This document shows, piece after piece, positions 1-9,712 of a DNA stretch of 64,000 nucleotides. The notes under the pieces were generated by a model. It did not search any database. It worked only from the letters and a program-made list of their open reading frames with translations, and was not told the origin of the DNA. Source of the stretch: Nemertoderma westbladi (lineage: Eukaryota; Xenacoelomorpha; Nemertodermatida; Nemertodermatidae); contig JAUCBJ010000306.1 in assembly GCA_032718475.1 (NCBI GenBank), forward strand, positions 59,994-123,993, given 5' to 3'. The translations under genes and the position numbers were made by a program. Position 1 is the stretch's first letter; every line of letters begins with the position of its first letter.

Positions 1-654
1 TTGCATTAGCGGGCAATCAGCTAGATCGCACTATTCGGTACACACAACACGCTAGTAATTTGCTGGCCTAAAGCCAGCTGCAGGCAAGTTTAGACCCAGC
101 GCGGTACTATCCACGTAGAGACAAATACTGTACCATTTTGATATTTAAATATTCTCGCATTCACACATTACGTTAGGGAATCCCCAGTATTCGCGATTAG
201 AAAAGACGTAGGCAATAGCGTGCTTTAATAGTGATAGAATTAGGCGTAAGAATACTCTGAGTGCAAAGCCTCTCGCACTCGTCTTAAGTAAGCTTAGGGA
301 GCCGACTCGGGTTTATTGTTTTGGTTATTCCCGCGTGGCTCATAGATTCGAACAGTAGCTCTCTATTGAGCGATCGGTAGAGAAAGGAACAAGCGATTTT
401 GCAGGAGTTGTGTAAAATTAGTAAAATATATTAGCGGACGGCAGATTAGCGCCATCTAACGGTAAGTAGCGGTTTTGTATTTAGCAACCTTTACCATTTA
501 GCAATATCATGCTCCTGATCCCCTTTACTTAACAGTAGAGCAGTCTTTGTGTCTTATTGGTTAGACGAGAACTTATTAGGTTGGCAGAGAAGTATACGGG
601 TATTTGTCTGTTCAACAGTTCTACTGTTAGTATAGAGGTCGCGGTTGTTTATCA
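1..654 (+). repeat. 5' LTR of the BEL element, right-hand part
   Basis: Matches 15421-16074 with about 1% divergence, including a one-base indel near 355 and a cluster of changes at 486-516. The shared sequence ends in ATCA at 654/16074; the next two bases (GT) are also shared, after which the copies diverge completely. Base 2 begins TGCATT, so an LTR start there is possible. However, the sequence before the 3' copy is not purine-rich and a TATA box lies at 14412, which suggests that the full LTR is longer and begins outside the window. Confidence 0.85.
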
Positions 655-659
655 GTGAT

Positions 660-1020
660 ACCTGTGTTATTGTCTGCTGTAGGCCTACCGCGTACAGTAG
701 GACATAGAGTATTCTTAGGCTGTTGATTTAGATCACTGATACTTCGTATCAGTGATACGTGCATTTGCTGTAGGCTGTAGCGTACAGTAAATAGAGTATT
801 CTTAGGCTGTTAGTTTAGATTACTGTATTCACTGGTCGCGTACAATAGTACAGTAGTACATTAGGCTGATTGCTGTTACTGCGTACGGTAGAAAGGACAT
901 TTGTTTTGCTGTACCACATACAGTATTCTTTAGGCTGTTAGGTTGGTGTACTGTTTTACTTACTGTACTGCATACAGTGGATGTACGGTAGTGCGTTCTG
1001 CTAATTGCGAATACAGCAGT
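660..1020 (+). repeat. Diverged tandem repeat in the retroelement leader
   Basis: A core of the form GTATTCTTAGGCTGTT plus a nearby GCGTACAGTA motif recurs at about 709, 796 and 923. The copies differ in length and have diverged considerably. Confidence 0.6.
732..756. other. Perfect hairpin just inside the 5' LTR
   Basis: ATCACTGATAC (732-742) and GTATCAGTGAT (746-756) are exact reverse complements with a 3-base loop. The right arm resembles the sequence spanning the LTR/leader border at 650-661 (TATCAGTGATAC), so the leader may fold back on the LTR end. Confidence 0.7.
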
Positions 1021-1834
1021 TCCTTAGGCCTTAGGGCAAATTGTAATTAGTAAGTTTTTTGAAAATTTTAGCTAGGTTTGCGAGAATTCAGTTTCGGTCA
1101 AAATTATTTTGTAAAATTCTAGAGTTTTGTACCGGTATGTTAGGTAACCGCTTAGTTATTTTATACCATCTGGAGATACATGGCAAGACGGGACTTCTGA
1201 GTTTGGGGTTCGTGTGGGTCTGCGGGTTCGGTTTGCAATCAGCGAAAAGCCTGAATCTTTGGACGCGGACGTGGAATCTCACAGCAAACAAGGTTAGTTG
1301 TTCTGTTGGCACCATTGTGTTTGTGGAAGCAGTAAAAAATTATCGGTTGTTTAACTGCGAAGCTGAACTCAATTTATTAGTTAGGATATTTAGGTTTAGC
1401 CGGCCATGGTTTTTTGAATCGCTCAAGTTAGAGAGAGAGTTAGAGAGAGTCGCAACCCGAAGATGTAGCCACGCGCTGGTGGATACATATAATATTTGAA
1501 ATTAAAATTACGTTGATTAGAGCTATATATAAAATTAGAAATATTCGGGTGGCAAGTATATTTTGAATATTTTGTATTAGATTCAAAGTTATTTTGTGCT
1601 ATACCGGTATTTAATACTATATAGTAGCTATATAATAATATTTTGTTTAAATATTGTGCTAGTATTTGCTATAACTATATACCCCATTAAATTCACAATA
1701 TTGCATTGCGAATTTATTTGACATTTGGACCAACTGATTATTAGACAAATAATTTGACCGTATTTTGGTTAAATTATAATTATATCTCGAACTTTGCGAG
1801 ATATTTTTGCCGGAAGGCAAACATTATTTAGACT

Positions 1835-4507
1835 ATGAGTGTCTCAGACAAAGAGGCACTAGAGGACAGCTATGAGACGGCGGCTGGACCGCCGACTGAC
1901 GATAGCGTAAATATTACTGTTGACGACAATGCCGACTATGACAACGCAGCGAGTGACGCTGACGTAAGTGAACAGGAGGACGAGACAGTGACTAGTGAGG
2001 AAGAACAACCACCAGAGATAATAGTATTAGGATCCCCTACCACTACTGTAAGGAAGGACCGCACAGCAGCCCGGACAGAGGTGAGTGATAGGGAGGGTAG
2101 TGTAGCAGAAGCGAGAGCCCGGAGCCCGGTTTCCAGACCTGTGGGTATGGTAAGTGCCGTGGTGCCGACGGCTGTAAGGAGTACCCGTAGTTCCCGAAAT
2201 AATCCTTCAAGTCCACCGAGTGTGAGTCAGGTAAGTGAGAGAGAACTAGACATTGCGATAAAGAAGAAACTTCGCGCGCATGCCGGACATATAACTCGGA
2301 TGACGGACAAGGTAAGGAAGATGTTAGCTGACTCAGCGAACATCGGAAGGGTAGAGTTAGTAGAGATTAGAAGAGGATATAACTCAGCGTTATTCAAGCA
2401 GACGGAGGAGCTTGCAGTCCTAGCGAAGAAGGCAGTAGAGTCTCAGTCGAGCGACGTGGCGACGAGGATTTACGACAGGGTTTTAGCAGCCTTGTTGGAG
2501 CACCGCGAGTTATCGGAGCGATTCCGACGAGTTAGGACGGAGAACTGGCTGCTATGGGCATCACAAACGCAGGCGACTCAGGTGAGTGACGCAGAGTTGA
2601 GAGACTTAGTGGAGCGAGAAGAGATCCAAGATAAAGAGGAGCGCCGTTATCAGAGGGAAGTTACTAGCTGGCTGATGCAGAATGGAGTGGTGGTACCGGG
2701 CCAGGTGCTACCGACGACGGAGAACATTCAACAGAGGACGTTGACTCCACCCGACGACGCATCCAGAGACAGTGGCGATTCCCAGGTTAGTCACGCGCGA
2801 GGGAAGGTTATATGTGCTAGATCCCTTGTTTCTCACAACTCGGCGGAGGAGAGAAGACGCCGACTGGACGAACAACAGCCGGAAGTTTTGCGTGCATCGG
2901 AAGCACGGAAGGAAGCCGAGCGGGAATGGGAGCGCACACGTAAGTTAGACGCAAAGTTGCGAGAGTTGGAAGAGAAAGGTAAGCGCGAGCAAGCGGAACG
3001 CGAACGCAAGGAACGCGAACTCCAGCTCGAACGCGAACGGAAGGAACGCGAACAAAAGGAATACGAACTTCAACTCGAACACGAGCGCAAAGAACGCGAA
3101 CTTGAGATCGAGAAGGAGCGACGGGCGTTGTATGAAGAGAAGGCGCGAGTTGAAGAAGAGAGCGCAGCGAGACGAGCGAGGGAAGAAGAAGAACGTAAAC
3201 TGGCGCAGTTGGAAAGTGCGAGATTAAGTTTAGAGAGCGAAGAACGGACTAGGAAGGCGAATGAAATCGCCGAGAAGGGGATGCAAATGATCGAAGAATG
3301 TGGGGCGAGTGTAGGGACAGAGTTGCGAGAACTGTTCGCACTGCAGAAGGCCGAACAGGAAGCGAGAACTCCGACCATACGCGAGTCGACGACGACTAGA
3401 ATTCCTATACCCGGTCCAGCTATTACGAGTACACGGATCGCTAAACCGTTCTCTACATATCGCACGCCAGTTGGTATTAGTGCTTCACCCATCGCCCAGG
3501 ATCTACGTCATCGGAACACCGCACCACTATACACCGAACGAGCGAACGGAGAATTTAGAGAAGAAACTCCGATGGGCCGAGTATTGGGCGAACCGAACCC
3601 GCGGGTTTGGAATACGCGGACGGAGCGCCGACCCAGTTCGACGGAGAACTTCCGGGTTAAACCGGAAGAGGGATCATATGAGAGACAGCGGATTACTCAG
3701 ATAGAGCCGACTATACAACAGAACAGGAGCCAGGAATTTATTACGAGGGATGAGTTAAGTGCTAGTTTAGCGCAAGCTATATCGCCGCACATCCAACCTA
3801 TAACGGACATGCTTAGCAACCTACGGTTAAAGGAAGCAGCCCAGGTAAGAAGTAATTCTAATCCTAGCAGGCCTGAGTTAGACAAAGTCCAGCCTAGTCA
3901 ACGAGTACGCATATCGGAGGAGACTATACCACATAGACCTCAGGTAAGGACGCCTGTCCCGAATATCCATAATCCCAATTTCGAAAATTCGGCTGAGAAA
4001 TTTATTCAGGATGCTTGGGTCAGGGCCTCAGCGCGCAAACCATCGCGAGCGCTAAGGACTGACACCGAGTCAAGCGATGAAGAGGAAGAAATGAGACGTC
4101 AGAAGTCCCGAAACTATAAGGAAAGAAGGACGGACGCGGAGCAGGTAAGTTGGAACCACCGGGAAAGGACCAGACTTAACAACCCTGCGGAACTAAACCA
4201 TTTGTTAACCCGGAACGACGCAACCCTTAGGGACATAGGTAAGTTTGCTGCTAGGCAAGGACTGCCGACGCAACAACCCCAGAAGTGTATGGGTAACCAT
4301 AAGCACTGGAGGACGTTTAAAACCTATGTCGACGAGCAGCTAACCAACAGCACCTTTACTCCCAACGAGAAGTTCAACTATTTGCTTCAGATGCTCCATC
4401 GAGAACCTAGAGCCATTGCTGATAACTTCGTCGGCAACGAAAGAGCATTCGTTGAATGCATTTCCTTAAAACCTATTTTTTATGCTCTATCTCGTGGTGT
4501 CGGTTAG
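1835..4507 (+). CDS. Gag-like protein of the BEL element, C-terminally truncated
   Basis: 890 codons from the first ATG after the leader. Residues 1-150 are acidic then Ser/Arg-rich and look disordered. Residues ~150-290 are charged and helical. Residues ~360-490 form a long Glu/Arg/Lys coiled coil with repeated ERKERE-type blocks. Residues ~818-870 match the start of the DUF1759 gag domain of Pao elements (W-x2-F spacing, then an EKFNYLLQML segment). The frame then ends after about 20 unrelated residues, so the rest of gag, including any zinc knuckles, is missing and is replaced by a repeat tract (4508-4985). The frame holds an unusual number of GGTAAG sequences. Structural function in particle assembly is inferred from the family. 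The protein is probably non-functional as complete gag, but no internal stop is present. Confidence 0.75.
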   Translation: MSVSDKEALEDSYETAAGPPTDDSVNITVDDNADYDNAASDADVSEQEDETVTSEEEQPPEIIVLGSPTTTVRKDRTAARTEVSDREGSVAEARARSPVSRPVGMVSAVVPTAVRSTRSSRNNPSSPPSVSQVSERELDIAIKKKLRAHAGHITRMTDKVRKMLADSANIGRVELVEIRRGYNSALFKQTEELAVLAKKAVESQSSDVATRIYDRVLAALLEHRELSERFRRVRTENWLLWASQTQATQVSDAELRDLVEREEIQDKEERRYQREVTSWLMQNGVVVPGQVLPTTENIQQRTLTPPDDASRDSGDSQVSHARGKVICARSLVSHNSAEERRRRLDEQQPEVLRASEARKEAEREWERTRKLDAKLRELEEKGKREQAERERKERELQLERERKEREQKEYELQLEHERKERELEIEKERRALYEEKARVEEESAARRAREEEERKLAQLESARLSLESEERTRKANEIAEKGMQMIEECGASVGTELRELFALQKAEQEARTPTIRESTTTRIPIPGPAITSTRIAKPFSTYRTPVGISASPIAQDLRHRNTAPLYTERANGEFREETPMGRVLGEPNPRVWNTRTERRPSSTENFRVKPEEGSYERQRITQIEPTIQQNRSQEFITRDELSASLAQAISPHIQPITDMLSNLRLKEAAQVRSNSNPSRPELDKVQPSQRVRISEETIPHRPQVRTPVPNIHNPNFENSAEKFIQDAWVRASARKPSRALRTDTESSDEEEEMRRQKSRNYKERRTDAEQVSWNHRERTRLNNPAELNHLLTRNDATLRDIGKFAARQGLPTQQPQKCMGNHKHWRTFKTYVDEQLTNSTFTPNEKFNYLLQMLHREPRAIADNFVGNERAFVECISLKPIFYALSRGVG
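2133..2150. repeat. Dispersed palindrome, copy 1 (degenerate)
   Basis: CCAGACCTGTGGGTATGG, related to the perfect palindrome CCAAACCCGCGGGTTTGG. Inside the gag-like frame. Flanking arms are not clearly complementary. Confidence 0.45.
3593..3610. repeat. Dispersed palindrome, copy 2
   Basis: CCGAACCCGCGGGTTTGG inside the gag-like frame. Outer arms CCGAGTATT (3577-3585) and AATACGCGG (3611-3619) pair at 8 of 9 positions, then CTCCG (3567-3571) pairs with CGGAG (3621-3625). Confidence 0.7.
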
Positions 4508-4985
4508 AACGCGCGAAAATGAAAATCGATGCCCATTTTTGAAAAAAATCGGAAGTTATTTGACAAAATTATGGCTAATTTTGGGAAGGGCTTTTGTGTT
4601 GGCAATCCAATTGAAATGAAAGGTGTTCTTCGGATAATTTGAATTAATAACGAGTGCCCTACATAACCGCGCAGTGCACTTAATAACGAGTGCACTACAT
4701 AACGGCGCAGTGCACTTAATAACGAGTGCACTTCATAACGGTGCAGTGCACTTTATAACGGCGCAGTGCACTTCATAATAAAGGTGTAGTGCACTTCATA
4801 AAGGTGGTAGTAGTGCACTTCATAACCATTGCGGTGCACTTAATGTTATATGCTGTATTTTATGTTATATGCTATAGTACATGCTATGCTATATGCTATA
4901 CGCTATATGCATTATGCTATTGCTATATGTCATATGCTATATGTTATATGTTATGCTATATGCCATGTTATGCTATATGCTATGG
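4508..4985. repeat. Low-complexity tract separating gag from pol
   Basis: 4508-4640 is AT-rich with no recognised content. From ~4650 to ~4840 a unit of the type CTTAATAACGAGTGCACT / ACATAACGGCGCAGTGCA is repeated imperfectly. From ~4843 to 4985 it becomes a TATGCTATATG-type run. The coding match to BEL gag stops before this tract and the protease match starts after it, so it sits where the C-terminal part of gag should be. Insertion plus deletion, or repeat expansion after a deletion, could explain it. Confidence 0.75.
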
Positions 4986-7900
4986 TTACCAACCAGGTTC
5001 GTTGGACGAGGATGGCGAGTCGAGCGCGAGAGAAGTGACCTGCCAAGGTTTCACCGCGGATAGTTCATCGACCAGCGCGCGGACGTATTTATCATCGGCC
5101 ACGTCGGAAATATTTAGCGTGATTCCGGTGAAACTCACTGGCGATAAGGGATCGAAGCGAATATATGTGATGTTGGACACTGCGTCCACATTATCTTATA
5201 TCGACGAGGAAGTGGCGAGAGCCGTTTCTAGCTTCCAGGACGCCGAGGAGATCCAAATAGAGTTGAAGTCTATGCACGGGGTAGGAGACCTCAAGGGACA
5301 CAGAATTTCGGTAGAACTAGATTCCCTACTTCCGAGAGACCAACACACTCGACAAGAACGGAAAGCTTTGCCATTGGACGGATTTAAGTGTCTAGCTATG
5401 AAGGGATTCGGCAGGCAGTTAGGTAAGGTGCCGCCGATGAGTCCCATGGCACAGGAGTATTTTGACAAGCTCAGGATACCCAGACATCAGGTAGGTTATA
5501 GGAATGTTTCTATGTTGATTGGTGCAGAACAGCTGATCGCACACCAGATATGGGAAATGAGACCAGCTGAGCCGCATGTCAATGGACCACATGCCCATAG
5601 GACTATACTAGGTTGGTATACACGAGTACCCATGTCTTATGAGTTTACAAGTGGCGACAAGCCAATAAACAGATACGATGAATTACAGCCTATAACTCAA
5701 CCACCGTTAGTAGAACCACCAGACATAGACGAGTTTAGGAGTACCTGTATTGACCACTATAGTGACTTTAGCGAGTCGGACGAGGAGTTGATTCCCGATA
5801 ATGTTAGGTTGTTGGAACCACTTCATAACGACCGGACAGATAGTGAACCCGAGGACTACTGTTATCAGACCCGTGGGCCTGGTTCAGCGGCCCACGCTAC
5901 CTATCTGAGTAACGTTTTGACTTATACTGACATAGTGGAGGGTCAAGTGGCTAAATATCGAGACCTCGACATTTTCCAATACAGTGAGGAGGAGCTACAG
6001 AAGGAATTGATACGCCAGGACCTCGAGACAGGAGCCAGAACCGTCGAATGGCTGGATAGGGACGCAATGGAACCCGGTGGATATGACCTAGCCATGTCTA
6101 CTGACGAGAAACGGTCGCTGGAGATGATGGAAGATACCATACGTCTGCTACCGACTGGACATTTTGAAGTTGGAATGTTGTGGCGTCGACAACCACCTAA
6201 GTTGGAGAACAACTACAACTTAGCCTTGAAAAGATTAAACGGAGTAAGGGCTCGGTTGTTGAAGAATCCAGACATTAGGGAGAAGTATTGCGCCCAGATC
6301 AACAACTATTTCGCCAAGGGATTTGCTGGGAAGGTAGAGGACCCTGACTTAGTGACAGACCAGACTTATTACCTTCCACACCACTATGTGACTCACCCTG
6401 ACAAGCCAGACAAAGTCCGAGTAGTCAACGACTGCGCAGCAGTCTATAGAGGTATGTCCCTGAATTCAGAGTTGATGGACGGACCCAACCTGAACAATTA
6501 TTTGATTGGAATACTGTTGCGTTTTAGACAGCGGCGATTCGCATTTACTTGTGACATCGAGGCGATGTTCCACCAGGTAAGAGCCTGTAAGGCAGACCAG
6601 GATAGCCTTCGATTTCTCTGGTTTGAGGATGAAGACTTATCCGGCCCAGTGGTTACATACCAGATGTACGTAAGGATATTTGGCGCCCGCGATAGTCCGA
6701 ATGGCACGCTGTTCGTTTTAAAGAAAACGGCAACAGCCCAGATTGGTAAGTATCCAGTAGAGGTAATTGAGTCTATATTGAGAAACTTCTACATGGACGA
6801 CGGATTGGTGTCCAAGGACACGGCGGAACAAGCCATAGAAGTGGCTCACGGCCTGCAGGAGTGCTTGGCTACAGGGGGTTTTCCTCTAACCAAGTTCACT
6901 ACAAACTCGGAGGCCCTATTAGAGTCGTTCCCGGTAAAAGATCGCGGGAGCGGAGACATTGAATTGGGGGTAGAACCAATCCCCATGGCGCGAGTACTGG
7001 GACTCGCTTGGAACCCGAACTCAGATAAGTTCCAGGTAAGAGTTAGATTTGAACCCAGTAGCCCAGACAAAGTTTTGACAAAGAGGATTTGCTTATCGAC
7101 ATTAAGTAGACTATTTGACCCGATGAACTTTATCAGTCCGGTTATATTACAGGCACGAGCGTGCATGAGGAAAATTTGGTTGTCCGACCTAGAGTGGGAC
7201 GAACCAATATCTCCTATACATGCAAAGCAGTGGAGGGAGTGGGAAGCCGAGTTACATCTATTGAAAAACATAGATGTACCCCGCTCCTACTTCCCGAATC
7301 AGCTGGTATTCCCAGCTGATTTAGAGCTGCACCTATTTAGTGACGCAAGTGACACCGGCTTTGGTATGGTAGCCTACCTTCGCCGAGAGGTAAGTCAGGA
7401 CAAATTTGAGACGGCCTTTGTGACTTCTAGATCAAAGACAATGCCGGTCAAATACATGACTGTCCCTCGTGCAGAGTTACAGGCGGCTGTAGTTTCAGTC
7501 GAGGTAAGTAAGCAAATAACTGAGGAGTTAGACACGACATTGACCTTATTCTATTGGACGGACGCATCCTTGGTGTTAGTATACATTGCGACCGACAATA
7601 TTGCACTAAAGACATTTGTGGCCAATAGACGCGCTCAGATCGTCGACTTTTCGACGAAGGAACAGTGGAGACATTGTCCGGGAGTGTTGAACCCGGCCGA
7701 CATAACTTCGAGAGGTGCAATGCCGGCGGAATTCTGTCAGGAAGAGTCGCAAGAGTTTTGGTTGCATGGACCTGATTTTCTAACAAGGACACAGGAACAT
7801 TGGCCAGAGCGACTAAAGATAGTGACCAATCCGATGCCTGAAGATGCAGAAGTTAAGGTGGAGAAAGTCTCTAAGTCGAAGTCTAAAGCCAAACTTAAGT

Positions 7901-8148
7901 CATTGGAGCGGCCTGAAGAGTCATTGGAGCAGCCTGAAGAGTCATTGGAGCGGCCTGGAGACCTGTCAGACCAACAGACTTACGTGACTACTAGGTCAGG
8001 AAGGGTAAGTTACGACATAAAACCACCCTTACAGACTAGACGACAGTCACAGTTAGTAAGTGACGGACAGAAAATGACCGACACAATGGAGCCTTTGGTT
8101 TCCAAACCTGCGGGTTTGGATTCAAAACTTCCATTGGTTTTCCATTAG
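4789..8148 (+). CDS. BEL/Pao Pol: protease, reverse transcriptase, RNase H (integrase lost)
   Basis: 1119 codons. The ATG lies in the low-complexity tract; protein similarity begins only at about residue 75. A DUF1758-like retropepsin has its catalytic Asp in MLDTAST at residue 130. The reverse transcriptase (Pao type, roughly residues 430-720) has the active site YMDDG with D670-D671. The following Pao/Peptidase_A17-type region leads to RNase H with the first catalytic Asp in LFSDAS (D852). The family order would continue into integrase, but after about residue 1020 the protein becomes a Lys/Ser/Glu-rich linker containing a three-fold SLERPEE repeat, then stops at 8146-8148. The zinc-binding domain and first catalytic Asp of integrase are absent. 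No stops occur in the RT/RNase H part, so these enzymes could still be intact. Confidence 0.85.
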   Translation: MHFIKVVVVHFITIAVHLMLYAVFYVICYSTCYAICYTLYALCYCYMSYAICYMLCYMPCYAICYGYQPGSLDEDGESSAREVTCQGFTADSSSTSARTYLSSATSEIFSVIPVKLTGDKGSKRIYVMLDTASTLSYIDEEVARAVSSFQDAEEIQIELKSMHGVGDLKGHRISVELDSLLPRDQHTRQERKALPLDGFKCLAMKGFGRQLGKVPPMSPMAQEYFDKLRIPRHQVGYRNVSMLIGAEQLIAHQIWEMRPAEPHVNGPHAHRTILGWYTRVPMSYEFTSGDKPINRYDELQPITQPPLVEPPDIDEFRSTCIDHYSDFSESDEELIPDNVRLLEPLHNDRTDSEPEDYCYQTRGPGSAAHATYLSNVLTYTDIVEGQVAKYRDLDIFQYSEEELQKELIRQDLETGARTVEWLDRDAMEPGGYDLAMSTDEKRSLEMMEDTIRLLPTGHFEVGMLWRRQPPKLENNYNLALKRLNGVRARLLKNPDIREKYCAQINNYFAKGFAGKVEDPDLVTDQTYYLPHHYVTHPDKPDKVRVVNDCAAVYRGMSLNSELMDGPNLNNYLIGILLRFRQRRFAFTCDIEAMFHQVRACKADQDSLRFLWFEDEDLSGPVVTYQMYVRIFGARDSPNGTLFVLKKTATAQIGKYPVEVIESILRNFYMDDGLVSKDTAEQAIEVAHGLQECLATGGFPLTKFTTNSEALLESFPVKDRGSGDIELGVEPIPMARVLGLAWNPNSDKFQVRVRFEPSSPDKVLTKRICLSTLSRLFDPMNFISPVILQARACMRKIWLSDLEWDEPISPIHAKQWREWEAELHLLKNIDVPRSYFPNQLVFPADLELHLFSDASDTGFGMVAYLRREVSQDKFETAFVTSRSKTMPVKYMTVPRAELQAAVVSVEVSKQITEELDTTLTLFYWTDASLVLVYIATDNIALKTFVANRRAQIVDFSTKEQWRHCPGVLNPADITSRGAMPAEFCQEESQEFWLHGPDFLTRTQEHWPERLKIVTNPMPEDAEVKVEKVSKSKSKAKLKSLERPEESLEQPEESLERPGDLSDQQTYVTTRSGRVSYDIKPPLQTRRQSQLVSDGQKMTDTMEPLVSKPAGLDSKLPLVFH
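5865..5882. repeat. Dispersed palindrome, copy 3 (degenerate)
   Basis: TCAGACCCGTGGGCCTGG between the protease and RT regions of pol. It retains the ACCCGTGGG core with weakly paired outer arms. Confidence 0.45.
8102..8119. repeat. Dispersed palindrome, copy 4, at the integrase deletion
   Basis: CCAAACCTGCGGGTTTGG near the end of the truncated pol frame. Outer arms CAATGGA (8084-8090) and TCCATTG (8130-8136) are perfectly complementary. Integrase coding resumes about 8 bases beyond the right arm. Confidence 0.75.
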
Positions 8149-8152
8149 ATTT

Positions 8153-8953
8153 ATGGCCAGGAGAGGACTAGTAAAGGCGTTCTACTCCGATAAGGGTACA
8201 AACTTTGTCGGAGGGAATAGCGAGTTGAACGCGGCTCATAAAGCGGCACAGAATAAGGAAATTTCTGCAGCACTTTTGCCGCAAAGAGTAGAATGGAGAT
8301 TCAATACTCCAGAAAGTCCTTGGAGAGGAGGAAGTTGGGAGCGTTTGGTTCGCTCTGTAAAGCAGGCCATTGCTAAAACGTTGCCTGTGAACAAACAACT
8401 TACCGACGACGAATTGGTTACAGCTTTCATTGAAATCGAGCATACCCTAAACTCGAGGCCGATAGCTATGTTGCCAGACGGTGTTGCATTAACGCCGAAT
8501 CATTTGCTAATGCAGAGTCCAGCATTTCTTGTGCAGGCATCAGAACCCGTTAGTGCCGACCTATATAGTCGTAAGAGCTGGAAAGTGACTCAATTTGTGG
8601 CGTACACATTCTGGGAATATTGGCGGGAATACTATCTTCCCACCATATCCACCAGAACAAAGTGGTACAAAACGGTTCGGAGTCTCCAAAGGGGAGATTA
8701 CGTATTGATAACCGAACCGATTGTCAAGAGAAAGTATTGGGAGACGGGAGTGATCTTGCATATACACCCAGACGTGCAAAACATAGTGCGCACAGTCACT
8801 GTGAAAATTAGGTGCAAGTGTCCGCACCCAAAGAAGTGTAAAACTAATGGTTTACACACCTTGGACCGACCGGTCCAAGATATTGTGTTATTAGAGGAGA
8901 CATGTATCGAGACGGGAGATTATAGTTTGTCTCCTGCCTCAAAACAGAATTAG
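8153..8953 (+). pseudogene. BEL integrase, C-terminal part only
   Basis: 266 codons in a different frame from the upstream pol ORF. The match to BEL integrase is already running in frame just upstream of the ATG (from about 8144). It contains the second catalytic Asp (YSDKGTNF, D13) and the catalytic Glu in GGSWER (E63), then a DUF5641-like tail with WYKTVRSLQRGDYVLI and a VILHIHP segment. The HHCC zinc-binding domain and the first catalytic Asp are missing, so the protein could not perform strand transfer on its own. The break lies directly after a palindrome copy (8084-8136). Confidence 0.85.
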
Positions 8954-9379
8954 TGTTGGACGCAACTCACTTCGTATGCATTCCTCGTATGCAAATACAA
9001 GGAAATGCATAGGAGCGGGGTTGTGGTGATTTGCGTTGAGTTTTGTCTAGTGGGTATCAAAACAAAAATTTATTTTCAAAAATTTTGGAAAATTTAAAAA
9101 TTTTAAAAAATTAGAAGTGAACCCAAGACAATTCCAGACGCTGTGTATAGACGCGTTTTAGAATTCGTCTATAGATAAACAGTAATTTGAAAAGTCGTGA
9201 AGCCTGGAAAATAGCATTTAGAAACCATGGTGACGGCTATATTACGTAGGAGTGTAAATTGAGTTTAGCAACTTCCACAGATTGGTGCCAACAGTGCAAC
9301 TAAGGTGCTAAAGGTTAGTAGCACCAGAGGCGTACATGGACCCCACTCAGTAGTTTGCAGGATGTGTGATGTTCGATTA

Positions 9380-9397
9380 TCAAACCTGTGGGTTTGG
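9380..9397. repeat. Dispersed palindrome, copy 5
   Basis: TCAAACCTGTGGGTTTGG in the non-coding region before ORF3. Outer arms TCGATTAT (9373-9380) and ATAGTCGA (9399-9406) pair with one G-T wobble. Confidence 0.7.
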
Positions 9398-9632
9398 TAT
9401 AGTCGAGTATTGTGGCTATGGTCCTTTCTAACTACTGTAGTTTAGTACGAGTAATGGGAGTAGTTTGGGCATCAAAAAGTGAGTTGGTCACGGCCAGTTT
9501 ATCTCCAAAGTTTTGCGCTATGCATGGGAATAGGTTAGAGGATAGTTAGTTAGGAAGAGACGGGATCTAGAGAGTCGAACCTGAACTGCTGGAAGGCAGG
9601 GGGGGTTCGGGAGGTCTGTCTTTCGGCGACAT

Positions 9633-9651
9633 CTAACTGATTTACCCACAG
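9633..9651 (+). promoter_or_regulatory. Candidate 3' splice site for an ORF3 subgenomic mRNA
   Basis: CTAACTGATTTACCCACAG has a metazoan-type branch sequence 14 bases before the AG. Joined to the leader donor at 1292/1293 it would give a spliced mRNA with ORF3 as the first long frame, as retroviruses do for env. Inference from sequence only. Confidence 0.45.
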
Positions 9652-9712
9652 TGTAATTGGTTACGTAACGGCACTTATTGGGATATATATATATGTATAT
9701 ACGCGAGGCATA

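Larger units (their letters stand above)
655..1834 (+). other. 5' leader of the BEL element
   Basis: Non-coding leader between the LTR end and the gag-like start codon. It holds three diverged copies of an ~85-125 bp repeat (marker GTATTCTTAGGC at 709 and 796, variant at 923), a perfect hairpin (732-756), and a good 5' splice donor (AACAAG|GTTAGT, junction 1292/1293). No TGG-type primer-binding site follows the LTR end directly, so the primer tRNA is undetermined. The 146-codon open frame at 1059-1499 has no recognisable domain and I do not call it a gene. Confidence 0.6.
8954..9712 (+). other. Inter-ORF region with candidate splice acceptor before ORF3
   Basis: Non-coding. It includes an A/T-rich stretch (9061-9110), a palindrome copy (9380-9397), a TTGGTGCC segment near 9282 resembling a primer-binding site but not next to an LTR, and a textbook 3' splice site: branch-like CTAAC (9633-9637), then a pyrimidine-leaning run ending in CAG at 9651, 61 bases before the ORF3 ATG. 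A TATATA run (9682-9700) immediately precedes the ATG. Confidence 0.5.

Noticed and set aside
9281-9330. TTGGTGCCAACAGTG as a retroelement primer-binding site
   Set aside because: It is not next to an LTR end and lies downstream of integrase; the resemblance is short.
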